Assembly: GCF_019049325.1 (NCBI RefSeq)
Contig: NZ_JAGMUO010000097.1
Location: 889,882-953,881 of the forward strand
DNA: 64,000 nucleotides
Reading direction: 5' to 3'
Origin: Streptomyces sp. AC512_CC834
GTDB lineage: Bacteria > Actinomycetota > Actinomycetes > Streptomycetales > Streptomycetaceae
In this document: positions 30,789 through 38,404 of the stretch, one piece after another
Layout: each line of letters starts with the position of its first letter
How positions within the stretch are numbered: the first letter of the stretch is position 1
Notes under the pieces: model-generated
The model's database searches: none
Told to the model about the DNA's origin: nothing
The model's input: the letters and a program-made list of their open reading frames with translations, nothing else
Program-made: the position numbers and the translations under genes

Positions 30789-31667
30789 ATGCCGGACACC
30801 GCCCGGCCCCACTCCTCGCCCCCGTCGGGCGCCCCGCTGCCGGACGGGCTGTCCCGGGTCGCCCTGTGGACGGCGTCCGCCCACGCCGCCGAGTACGGCA
30901 GGACCGCGCCGTACGTCCGCGATCCGTGGGCCGCGGACTTCCTCCACGCGGCCGGTTTCGCCGGTGGCCCACCGGGCGACGGCCCGCTCCAGCGGCTGCT
31001 GCCCGACTGGGCCGTGGTGCGTACCCGCTTCTACGACGAGCACCTGGTGGCCGCGGCCCGCTCGGGCTGCCGCCAGGTGGTGCTGCTCGGGGCCGGTCTC
31101 GACACCCGCGCCTTCCGGCTCGACTGGCCGACCGGTACCCACGTCTTCGAGGTCGAGGATCCGGCACTGCTGGCCTTCAAGGATCAGGTACTGGACTGCG
31201 CCCCGCCGTCCTGCGGGCGGCGCAGCACCGTCGGCGCCGACTTGGCCGGCTCCTGGGGCGAGGACCTGCTCGCCGCGGGGCTGGATCCGCGCCGGCCCAC
31301 CGCGTGGCTGTGCGAGACACACCTGTACCACCTCCAGCCGCGCACGGTGGAGTCCGTCGTCCGTACGATGACCGGGCTCTCCGCGCCCGGCAGCACCTTC
31401 GGTGCCGAGTGCGTGAACGCGGGGGCCGCGTCCTCGTCGTTCGTGGCGCCCTTCCTGGAGGCTCTCTCGGCCACCGGGATCTCCTGGCACTGGCAACTGG
31501 CCGACCCGGAGGGCTGGTGGGCGGAGCACGGCTGGGACGCGGAGGTGGCGGACCTGTTCACCCTGCCGTACGTGGTCCAGCGGCTGGCGCCCTATCTGCC
31601 GCTGCTCAGCGAGGCCGCGGCGAAGTGCGTGTTCCTGACGACCGGGACGCTGGGCGACCGCCGCTGA
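30789..31667 (+). CDS. PPM/LCM-type SAM-dependent O-methyltransferase
   Basis: A 292-residue protein with CGGAGG before ATG 30789. RTRFYDEHLVAAARSGCRQV, VLLGAGLDTRAFRLDW (SAM-binding loop and following D) and VFEVEDPALLAFK are the signature of the leucine-carboxyl-methyltransferase / Tcmp family that methylates hydroxyl or carboxylate groups of secondary metabolites in actinomycetes. The C-terminal WWAEHGWDAEVADLF is also typical. It is the last gene of the rightward arm and is followed by the 27-bp hairpin. The substrate is unknown. Confidence 0.85.
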   Translation: MPDTARPHSSPPSGAPLPDGLSRVALWTASAHAAEYGRTAPYVRDPWAADFLHAAGFAGGPPGDGPLQRLLPDWAVVRTRFYDEHLVAAARSGCRQVVLLGAGLDTRAFRLDWPTGTHVFEVEDPALLAFKDQVLDCAPPSCGRRSTVGADLAGSWGEDLLAAGLDPRRPTAWLCETHLYHLQPRTVESVVRTMTGLSAPGSTFGAECVNAGAASSSFVAPFLEALSATGISWHWQLADPEGWWAEHGWDAEVADLFTLPYVVQRLAPYLPLLSEAAAKCVFLTTGTLGDRR

Positions 31668-31673
31668 GATGGC

Positions 31674-31730
31674 GACCGGACGACACGGCAGGAGCCTCGG
31701 TGCCCGAGGCTCCTGCCGTGTCGTCCGGTC
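31674..31730. terminator. Perfect 27-bp hairpin between the convergent arms of the cluster
   Basis: Bases 31674-31700 are perfectly complementary to 31704-31730 with only TGC as loop. The arm starts GACCGGACGACACGG and ends CCTCGG. It begins 7 bases after the methyltransferase stop and ends 10 bases before the acyltransferase stop at 31740, so it is well placed as a bidirectional terminator. The arm length is unusually great. Confidence 0.85.
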
Positions 31731-31739
31731 GCGCGGCTC

Positions 31740-32981
31740 CTACGGCCGTTCCAGTTCCAGGAGTGCCGCGAGCCACAGGTCCGGGAGTTCGTCGGCGGTC
31801 GTCAGCGCCTCGTCGTGGATCACCGCGAGGCAGGCGGTGTCGTGCTGGCTCGTGAGTGTGGTGAGGCAGCGGATTCCGGCACCGAGCCCGGAGTAGACGA
31901 CGGCCCGGCGGGCGGCGTTGCCCCGGTGGACGAGGGCGCTGCCGAAGTTCACGCTGCTCGCGGGCCCGGCGACGGACCGGCCGTTCACCATCCGGGTCCC
32001 GACCCGTGCGCCGATCCCGCGCGGCCCGGCCGTCAGCATCAGGCGCAGGGCCTCACGCTGGCGGCCGGTGCGCAGGGCGTCGGTGCGGGCCATGACGCGG
32101 TCCAGGGCGTGCCGCGGGGACGGCGCGTCGCAGGGCAGCAGGACGCGGGCGACGACGAGCCGGTTGCCGGGGGCGCACTCCTCGCCCCGGGGCCGCACCG
32201 ACATCGGGACCGCCACCGGCAGCGGCGGATGGCCGGATCCGGTGCCCTTCTGGTGCCACGCGCCCACGGCGTGGGCGAGCGCGGCGAGGAAGACGTCGTT
32301 GACCGTGGCGCCGTGGGCACGGCCGACGGCGCGCAGTCGCGCCACCGGGACGACCGCCTGGCACATGTTCGTCCGTCCGCTGACCGGTACGTCGAAGGCG
32401 GGCTTGTCGGTGCGGCGGAAGGAGGCCGCCATGTCGGCGACGGCACTGGCGATGCCGCTGAGGGCGGGCCGCCCGCGGCGGTGCGCGGGCGGCCCGCCCG
32501 CGGGGTCGTCGTCGAGCAGTGCCCGTGCGGTGTGCGCGGCGCCCACACCGTCCTGGAAGGTGTGGTCGGTGCGGTAGCACAGACTGTGTCCGCCGGTCGG
32601 ACCGTGCACCAGCCACACGTCCCAGGGCGGTCTGCCGTCGCCGCCCATGGGCCGGGACAGCATCAGCCGTCCCGCTCCCGAGCCGTCGTCGTCCCCGGGC
32701 AGCCAGGCCTCGTGCACGTGCCGCTCCACGTCGATCCGCTCGACGCGGGAGAACGTGCGGCTCTCGCGCGCGATGCGGTAGCGCAACGCCGGGATGCGGT
32801 GGGCGCGTTCGGCGACCCGGGCGCGTACCGACTCCAGGGAGGGGGCGCGGCCGGAGAACCCGAACAGGAGACCGGCGGGCAGCGGTCTGCCGCCCATGGC
32901 CAGGTGGTAGGCGAGGTCGGCGGTGCCCATGGGCAGGGACACCGGCAGTCCGCCGTCGGTGCCGGGGTGGGGGTGGCGCAT
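31740..32981 (-). CDS. WS/DGAT-like acyltransferase (condensation-fold)
   Basis: A 413-residue protein from ATG 32981. It has the two-lobed layout of wax-ester synthase/diacylglycerol acyltransferases: an N-terminal LPMGTADLAYHLAMGGRPLP, the catalytic region SLCYRTDHTFQDGVGAAHTA, linker and C-terminal NDVFLAALAHAVGAWH (NDVxLA motif) and PVAVPMSVRPRGE. The catalytic HHxxxDG is DHTFQDG here: the first His is replaced, the second (usually catalytic) His and DG remain. It could join an acyl thioester to an alcohol or amine. Last gene of the leftward arm. Confidence 0.75.
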   Translation of the reverse strand: MRHPHPGTDGGLPVSLPMGTADLAYHLAMGGRPLPAGLLFGFSGRAPSLESVRARVAERAHRIPALRYRIARESRTFSRVERIDVERHVHEAWLPGDDDGSGAGRLMLSRPMGGDGRPPWDVWLVHGPTGGHSLCYRTDHTFQDGVGAAHTARALLDDDPAGGPPAHRRGRPALSGIASAVADMAASFRRTDKPAFDVPVSGRTNMCQAVVPVARLRAVGRAHGATVNDVFLAALAHAVGAWHQKGTGSGHPPLPVAVPMSVRPRGEECAPGNRLVVARVLLPCDAPSPRHALDRVMARTDALRTGRQREALRLMLTAGPRGIGARVGTRMVNGRSVAGPASSVNFGSALVHRGNAARRAVVYSGLGAGIRCLTTLTSQHDTACLAVIHDEALTTADELPDLWLAALLELERP

Positions 32982-33034
32982 CGGGAACCTCTCTGTCGGT
33001 TGCGAGGACATGGCTACCGCGCCGGGCCGTCCCG

Positions 33035-34357
33035 TCAGCACGTGTGCCGCGCGACACGCCCGAGCGTGTCCACGTAACCGCGCAGCAGGAGCCGGCCGGG
33101 TCCGCGCAGGGGCAGGCGTGGGGCCCTGGAGCGGTGCCAGGGCAGTGGCTCGCCGGATTCCGGCTCGCCCAGCAGGGCCGCGGCGACGTGCGCGCCGTGC
33201 GCCACGGACAGGGCGAGGCCGTGCCCGCAGCAGCCGCCGACGTACCAGACGTCGGGGAAGCCGGGGACCGGCCCGACCACCGGCAGGTCGTCGCCGGTCA
33301 TGCCGATCCGGCCGGACCAGCGGTGGCTGACCCGGACCCGGGCGAGGTCGGCGTGCAGGGACCGCAGCCAGGCCTCCAGCCGGGCCCAGGCGCGCTCGCG
33401 CAGGGCGTCGAGCCGCGGGGCGCCGAGCCCGGCCGGGACCGTGGCGGTGCCGCCGCCCGCCACCAGGCCCCGGTCCGGGAGCAGTCGGAAGTACGGCGCC
33501 AGCGGCACGGCGTCGACGACGGCGTGCCCGGCGCGCCCGCCCAGTGCCTCGTACGCCGCGGCACCGATCGGCTCGGTGGCGACGGCGTACACCTCCAGCG
33601 GGAGGATCGTGCCCACCGGCAGGTCCAGTGCCTGTGCGGCGGAGTTGACGGCCAGCACCGCCTGGCCGGCGTAGAGCCGGCCGTGCGGGAGGACCAGTTC
33701 GGGGCCGACCAGGTCGCCGGGGCGCAGGGCCAGCAGCGGGCTGCGGCCGTAGAACCGCACGCCCTTGTCCGCGCAGGCGCGGGCCAGCGCGCAGGTCAGG
33801 GCGGCCGGGTCCAGGGTGGCCGCCGGACGGTGCAGCAGCGCCGCCCGGTAGGGCACGCCGACCCGCTCGCGGATGCCGGCCGGGGTGAGCACGGGGACGT
33901 CCAGGCCGAGTTCGCGGCATGCGCGGGCCTGCCGGGCGAGCGCCACCAGGCCCGCCGGTGAGCGCGTGGCCATGAGCTGGTCGCCGGGTCGCAGCCCGCA
34001 GGGCACGTCGAGGCGCGCGCACAGGTCGAGCACGTCCCGCACCGCCTGCTGACTGGCCCGGTGCATCCGGCGTGCCGTCGGGGCGCCGAACCGGCGCACG
34101 GCGCGGTCGAGGGCGGGTCCGGCCCGGGGACCCAGCAGACCGGTGCCCCGGCCGCTGGCCCCGGCGGCCGGGTGCTCGGCGTCCACCACGGCGATGTCGA
34201 GCCCGGGGGCGCGTTCCGCGAGGTGGTAGGCGCAGGACAGGCCGGCCAGACCGGCCCCGACGACGGCCACGTCCGCGGTGACCACGCCGTGCAACTGGGG
34301 CTGGGGCGGCAGTTCGGCCGGGCCCCAGTACGGCGTTCCGGCCGGCCGCCCGGTCAT
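33035..34357 (-). CDS. FAD-dependent oxidoreductase, DadA/glycine-oxidase type
   Basis: A 440-residue protein from ATG 34357. VAVVGAGLAGLSCAYHLAER and the following IAVVDAEHPAAGASGRGTG give the FAD fold and the ATG-like GASGRG motif of the DAO family. The C-terminal GMTGDDLPVVGPVPGFPDVW then YVGGCCGHGLALSVAHG is the typical closing FAD motif. Members oxidise amines, amino acids or N-methyl groups and release hydrogen peroxide. Overlaps the flavin reductase stop by 4 bases, so it is in the same operon. In the cluster it could oxidise an amine formed by the aminotransferase. Confidence 0.85.
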   Translation of the reverse strand: MTGRPAGTPYWGPAELPPQPQLHGVVTADVAVVGAGLAGLSCAYHLAERAPGLDIAVVDAEHPAAGASGRGTGLLGPRAGPALDRAVRRFGAPTARRMHRASQQAVRDVLDLCARLDVPCGLRPGDQLMATRSPAGLVALARQARACRELGLDVPVLTPAGIRERVGVPYRAALLHRPAATLDPAALTCALARACADKGVRFYGRSPLLALRPGDLVGPELVLPHGRLYAGQAVLAVNSAAQALDLPVGTILPLEVYAVATEPIGAAAYEALGGRAGHAVVDAVPLAPYFRLLPDRGLVAGGGTATVPAGLGAPRLDALRERAWARLEAWLRSLHADLARVRVSHRWSGRIGMTGDDLPVVGPVPGFPDVWYVGGCCGHGLALSVAHGAHVAAALLGEPESGEPLPWHRSRAPRLPLRGPGRLLLRGYVDTLGRVARHTC

Positions 34358-34920
34358 CCGGCGGCGTCCGGCAGCGGCTCGGTCAGCGAGCCGAAGCGGC
34401 GGTCGTGCCACAGCAGCGGGCGGCCGGGGCCCACGTGCACGGCGGCGAGCCGGCCGACGACGAGGTGGTGGTCGCCGTAGCGGCGTACGTCCTCGGTGAG
34501 GCACACCGACCAGGCGAGCGCGCCGGCCAGTACGGGGACGCCCAGCACCTGCCGGGTGTCGGTCCCCGCGAACCGCTCGGCCGCGGTCGTCGTCGAGGAC
34601 GCGAACCGGCCGGCCAGCTCCCGCTGTTCCTCGCGCAGCAGGTGCACGGCGAAGGCTCGGCGGGCGCGGAGCGCGGCGAGGGTGCGGGAGCCGTCGCGCA
34701 GGCAGGCCAGGAGCAGCGGCGGCCGGGCGGAGAGCGAGGTGACGGCGGAGACGGTCATGCCGAGGGGGCCGTCCTGACCGCGGGCGGTCACCACGGCCAC
34801 CCCGGCGGCCAGCTTGGCGTACAGGCCGAGGCAGCGGGCGGCGCCCGGTCCCGGTTCCTCGTGCAGGGGGTCGGCGGTCGCCGCCGCCCGGTCAGCGACG
34901 AGCCGCAGCCGCGCGTTCAT
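34354..34920 (-). CDS. Flavin reductase (FMN-binding split-barrel)
   Basis: A 188-residue protein. KLAAGVAVVTARGQDGPLGM, TVSAVTSLSARPPLLLACLR is the signature of HpaC/PheA2-type flavin:NAD(P)H reductases, and DHHLVVGRLAAVHVGPGRPL, with its paired His, closes the split barrel. Such enzymes give free reduced flavin to two-component monooxygenases and halogenases. Here the obvious client is the halogenase-like protein of the opposite arm. ATGA overlap downstream and 29-base overlap upstream place it inside the leftward operon. Confidence 0.9.
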   Translation of the reverse strand: MNARLRLVADRAAATADPLHEEPGPGAARCLGLYAKLAAGVAVVTARGQDGPLGMTVSAVTSLSARPPLLLACLRDGSRTLAALRARRAFAVHLLREEQRELAGRFASSTTTAAERFAGTDTRQVLGVPVLAGALAWSVCLTEDVRRYGDHHLVVGRLAAVHVGPGRPLLWHDRRFGSLTEPLPDAAG

Positions 34921-35359
34921 CGATCACCTCCGCGTCCGCCAGGCCCCGCAGCACCCGGGCGATGTTGGTCCGCACCGTCGACTCGGCCACCGGGTCGAGG
35001 ATCTCGGCCAGCGAGGGGATGCCCAGGTCGAAGGCGGCGGTGAACACGACGAGGGTGCCGTCGCCGCGTGCCTCGCAGCGCCAGCTTCCCTCGAAGGTCT
35101 GGAAGTCGCCGCTGAGCTGCTCGAAGGCGAGGGAGTACGTCGCGGGCGAGTAGGTGTCGCGTTCCCGCCAGCGCATCAGGCCGCCCCGGAACTCGACGGT
35201 CCAGTCCGAGACGGTGGAGCCGTCGGGCAGCGGCGGCTCGACGCGCACCTCGCGGAAGGTGTCGCTGTACTCGGGGTAGCGGCCGAAATCGCTGATGCGG
35301 CGGTAGACGTCGGCGGGTGCCAGGCCGTCGGCGAGGGCGTGCAGGACCACGTGGCGCAT
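34892..35359 (-). CDS. SRPBCC / polyketide-cyclase-like protein (155 aa)
   Basis: MRHVVLHALADGLAPADVYR, RISDFGRYPEYSDTFREVRV and DWTVEFRGGLMRWRERDTYS follow the aromatase/cyclase and coenzyme-Q-binding START-like family, with a hydrophobic cavity. The C-terminal DLGIPSLAEILDPVAESTVR is the usual closing helix. Members cyclise poly-beta-ketones or carry lipophilic molecules. No ketosynthase lies nearby, so a carrier role may fit better. It overlaps the flavin reductase start by 29 bases. The array of 15-bp repeats lies just upstream of its start. Confidence 0.75.
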   Translation of the reverse strand: MRHVVLHALADGLAPADVYRRISDFGRYPEYSDTFREVRVEPPLPDGSTVSDWTVEFRGGLMRWRERDTYSPATYSLAFEQLSGDFQTFEGSWRCEARGDGTLVVFTAAFDLGIPSLAEILDPVAESTVRTNIARVLRGLADAEVIDERAAAARR

Positions 35360-35403
35360 GGGTCGTTCGGTTCCTTCCCGGAGGGTTCGCTGGCGCTGTG
35401 TCG

Positions 35404-35515
35404 GCCGGCCCGGTGTCAACCGGCCCGGTGTCAGCCGGCCCGGTGTCAGCCGGCCCGGTGTCAGCCGGCCCGGTGTCAGCCGGCCCGGTGTCAGCCGGCC
35501 CGGTGTCAGCCGGCC
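35404..35515. repeat. 15-bp tandem repeat array between the aminotransferase and cyclase-like genes
   Basis: CCGGCCCGGTGTCAG is repeated about seven times almost without change from 35404 to 35515. On the minus strand each unit reads CTGACACCGGGCCGG and contains a TGA; the last unit supplies the aminotransferase stop codon at 35506-35508. The array occupies nearly the whole gap to the next start at 35359. Confidence 0.9.
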
Positions 35516-36831
35516 ATGCGGCCGGCCGTGCTGTGCAGGGCCTCGGTGAGCGTGGTGAGGAACAGGTCGAGCGCGGTGTCCTCGACCACGGCCGGCGGGG
35601 TGAGCCGCAGCACCCGGGTGGAGTTGAGGGAGTGGTTGACGAGCACGCCGCGGGCGATCAGCTCCAGCAGGAGTTCGCCGACGGCCTGTTCCTCGGCGAA
35701 CTCGATGCCGATCAGCAGTCCCCGGCCGCGCACCTCGCGCACCAGGCCGCCCTCGTAGGGCGCACACACCTCCCGTACGGCGGTCAGGACGCGCGTGCCG
35801 AGCGTGGCGGCCCGGGCGACGGTGTTCTCCTCCTCCATCGCCCGTACGGTGGCGAGGGCGGCGGCGCAGGCGATCGGGGAGGCGCCGAAGGTGGAGGTGT
35901 GCAGGTAGGGGTCGCGGCTGAAGGGCGCGTACGCGTCCGCGGTGGCGGCCATGGCGGCGATCGGTACGACTCCGCCGCTGAGCCCCTTGCCGGCCAGCAG
36001 CACGTCCGGGCGTACCCCCTCGGCGTCGACGCCCCACCAGGTGCCGAGCCGTCCCATGCCGGTCTGGATCTCGTCGACGACGAGCAGGGCGCCGTAGGCG
36101 CTGCACAGCGCGCGGACCTGGCTCAGGTAGCCGGGGCGCGGAATACGGACGCCGCCCTCGCCCTGGACGGGTTCGACGATGACGCAGGCCCGGTCCCGGC
36201 GGGCGGCCAGCGCCTGTTCGAGGTCGGCGGGGTCGTCGTAGGCGACCTGGGTGACGTCGGGGAGCAGGGGCTGGAAGGGCGTCTGGTAGGTGGGGTTGGC
36301 GGTGACGCTCAGCGCGCCCATCGTCTTGCCGTGGAAGCCGCGGCGCGTGGTGATCACCGAGCTGCGGCCGTGGGCGCGGGCCAGTTTCAGGGCGGCCTCG
36401 GTGGCCTCGGCGCCGGAGTTGACGAAGTGGACGTAGTCGACGCCGGGCGGGGTGTGCGCGGCGAGGGCCTGGGCGGCTCGGGCGGCGACGGGTTCGAGGA
36501 AGACGCGGCTGGCCAGCGGGTGGGTGTCGATCTGGCGGTGCACCGCCTCGACGACGGCCGGGTGCCGGTGGCCGAGGATGAAGACGCCGTAGCCGCCGAA
36601 GTCCAGGAAGCGGCGGCCGTCGTCGGCGTGGATCCAGGCACCCTCGGAGCGGACCTCGGACATGCCGCCCATGACCCGGCCCATGACGGCGCGGCCGGAG
36701 CCGATGTGCTTGAGGTAGAGGTCGACGACGTCGGTGGTGGCCTCGGCGGGTCCGGCGGATCCGGCGGATCCGGTGGTCCCGGTGGGTCCGGTGGGTCCGG
36801 TGGTCTCGGTGGAGGGGGGCGACAGGGTCAT
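35506..36831 (-). CDS. Class III PLP-dependent aminotransferase
   Basis: A 441-residue enzyme of the acetylornithine/ornithine/GABA aminotransferase fold type I. FVNSGAEATEAALKLARAHG, ACVIVEPVQGEGGVRIP, LLVVDEIQTGMGRLGTWW and the PLP-binding Lys in DVLLAGKGLSGG are all present. The first 35 residues are low-complexity (TGPTGPTGTTGSAGSAGPA), encoded by a degenerate 9-bp repeat. The start ATG 36831 shares a base with the stop of the reductase upstream (TGATG). Next to a thioester-reductase-like protein it is well placed to aminate a released aldehyde. Confidence 0.9.
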   Translation of the reverse strand: MTLSPPSTETTGPTGPTGTTGSAGSAGPAEATTDVVDLYLKHIGSGRAVMGRVMGGMSEVRSEGAWIHADDGRRFLDFGGYGVFILGHRHPAVVEAVHRQIDTHPLASRVFLEPVAARAAQALAAHTPPGVDYVHFVNSGAEATEAALKLARAHGRSSVITTRRGFHGKTMGALSVTANPTYQTPFQPLLPDVTQVAYDDPADLEQALAARRDRACVIVEPVQGEGGVRIPRPGYLSQVRALCSAYGALLVVDEIQTGMGRLGTWWGVDAEGVRPDVLLAGKGLSGGVVPIAAMAATADAYAPFSRDPYLHTSTFGASPIACAAALATVRAMEEENTVARAATLGTRVLTAVREVCAPYEGGLVREVRGRGLLIGIEFAEEQAVGELLLELIARGVLVNHSLNSTRVLRLTPPAVVEDTALDLFLTTLTEALHSTAGRMAG

Positions 36832-37958
36832 CAGGCCACCTCCGTCGCGCTCGCCGCGGCCGCGTGCGCGCGGTGCCGGCTGAGCACTCCGGGCCGGTCC
36901 GCCGCCCAGCTCTCCAGGTTGCGGACGAGGGCCGCGCGCAGGTCGGCGTGGGTGAGGCGGGTGCCGCAGTGGGGAGTGCCGAGGGAGGAGTCGAACGGCA
37001 GCTCGCGCTGGAAGACCAGAAGCAGTTCGGCGTAGTGCTGGAACCGCTGCCGCACCGAGGCGGGCAGCGAGGTGCCCTCCAGCATCGGCAGCAGCAGCCG
37101 GTGGACGGCCTCGACGGGGATGAGCCGGGGGCGCAGGGGCCGCGGCAGGCCGTGGCGGACGGCGAACTCGGCGCAGGTGTCGGCGATCTCGCTCAGGGCG
37201 GGGGCCTGACCGCCCGCGGTGAGCCAGTACTCTCCGCTGCCGACGCCGCCGCGGATCAGGTCGCCGACGGCCCGGGTGACGTAGTCCTGCGGGATCATGT
37301 CGACGCGGGCCTCGGGGGCGCCCGGCAGCACCGGCACCTGGCCGAGGACCATCGCGCCGATCGTCTTGGTCAGGCCCTGCTGCCCGGCGATGTGCCCGGT
37401 GGACGAGTGGCCCATGACGACGGAGGGGCGAACGATGGCGCCGGGCAGGCCCGCGTCGCGCATCAACTGCTCGGCCCTGCTCTTGGACGCGAGGTAGGCG
37501 GCGGCGCCGGGGAAGCGCTCCTGGTCCTCCTCGCTCGGGGTGTTGGCGACGAAGGCGGTGCTGACCAGGTAGAGGGGGGCGTCGGCGCGGGCGGCGAGGT
37601 CGAGCATCGTCTCCGCGCCGAGGGTGTTGGTCCGCACGATCTCCTCGGGCGGGGTGCGCCAGTTGGTCTGGGCGGCGGAGTGCAACACCACGTCGACGCG
37701 CAGGGCCAGTTCGTACCAGGCGCCGGCGTCCAGGCCGAGGCGCGGGGCGAGGAGGTCGCCCTCGATCTCGCGCACCCGCGGGTCGTGCAGTGGCCTGGCG
37801 CGGCGCAGGCAGAGCAGGTCGTAGTCGGGCGCCAGTTCGTCGATCAGGGCCCGCCCGAGGACTCCCGAGCCGCCGGTGAGCAGCAGGGTGGGACGGTCGC
37901 GCGCAGGGCTGCGCGGTGGCGCGGGCAGGACGGTGGGGCGTGGGGCGTTTCGCGGCAT
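36831..37958 (-). CDS. Thioester-reductase-like SDR (NAD_binding_4)
   Basis: A 375-residue protein from ATG 37958. TLLLTGGSGVLGRALIDELA is the NAD(P) Rossmann motif; VVLHSAAQTNWRTPPEEIVR, TNTLGAETMLDLAARADAPL and YLVSTAFVANT follow the carboxylic-acid/thioester reductase (Lys2, male sterility) family; the catalytic Tyr/Lys is in AAYLASKSRAEQ. Free-standing members reduce acyl-CoA or acyl-ACP to aldehydes or alcohols. TGATG overlap with the aminotransferase strongly suggests the pair converts an acyl thioester to an amine, as in TamH-type reductive transamination. That role is an inference. Confidence 0.8.
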   Translation of the reverse strand: MPRNAPRPTVLPAPPRSPARDRPTLLLTGGSGVLGRALIDELAPDYDLLCLRRARPLHDPRVREIEGDLLAPRLGLDAGAWYELALRVDVVLHSAAQTNWRTPPEEIVRTNTLGAETMLDLAARADAPLYLVSTAFVANTPSEEDQERFPGAAAYLASKSRAEQLMRDAGLPGAIVRPSVVMGHSSTGHIAGQQGLTKTIGAMVLGQVPVLPGAPEARVDMIPQDYVTRAVGDLIRGGVGSGEYWLTAGGQAPALSEIADTCAEFAVRHGLPRPLRPRLIPVEAVHRLLLPMLEGTSLPASVRQRFQHYAELLLVFQRELPFDSSLGTPHCGTRLTHADLRAALVRNLESWAADRPGVLSRHRAHAAAASATEVA

Positions 37959-38052
37959 GGTGGGCTCCCCTCGACGGGTTTCGACTGCCGTGGAACGTGG
38001 GGTGGCGGATCGGTGACCGACACCGCGAGGGCCGGACGGCGGCCGGCGTTGA

Positions 38053-38398
38053 AACGGGCGGGCGGGGCAGGACGGGTGGGACCGGCGGGACGGGCAGGAC
38101 CGGCGGGACGGGCAGGACCGGCGGGACGGGTGGGACCGGCGGGACGGGTGGGACCGGCGGGACGGGCAGGACTGGCGGGACCGGCGGGACCGGCGGGACC
38201 GGCGGGACCGGCGGGGTGAGCGGGACGGGCAGGACGGGCAGGACTGGCAGGACTGGCGGGAGTGGCGGGACGGGCAGGTCGGGCAGGACGAGCAGGACCG
38301 GCGAGGTGGGCGGGATGAGCAGGACCGACAGGACCGGCAGGGTAGACGGACCGGCAGGACCGGCAGGTCGGGTGGGACCGGCGGGGTGGGCGGGGCGG
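38053..38398. repeat. Long degenerate 9/18-bp minisatellite
   Basis: The 446-base gap between the dehydrogenase-like gene end (38405) and the reductase start (37958) is filled from 38053 by units of GGACCGGCGGGACGGGCA and variants (GGACGGGTG, GGACTGGCG), about 38 nine-base units in all. It reads as Gly/Thr/Arg-rich nonsense in all frames, with no start or ribosome site. It must be transcribed as part of the leftward operon. Confidence 0.9.
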
Positions 38399-38404
38399 TG
38401 CGTG

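Noticed and set aside
38053..38398. Gly/Thr/Arg-repeat protein or CRISPR-like array
   Set aside because: The 9/18-bp units have no spacers and no start signal; it is a minisatellite.
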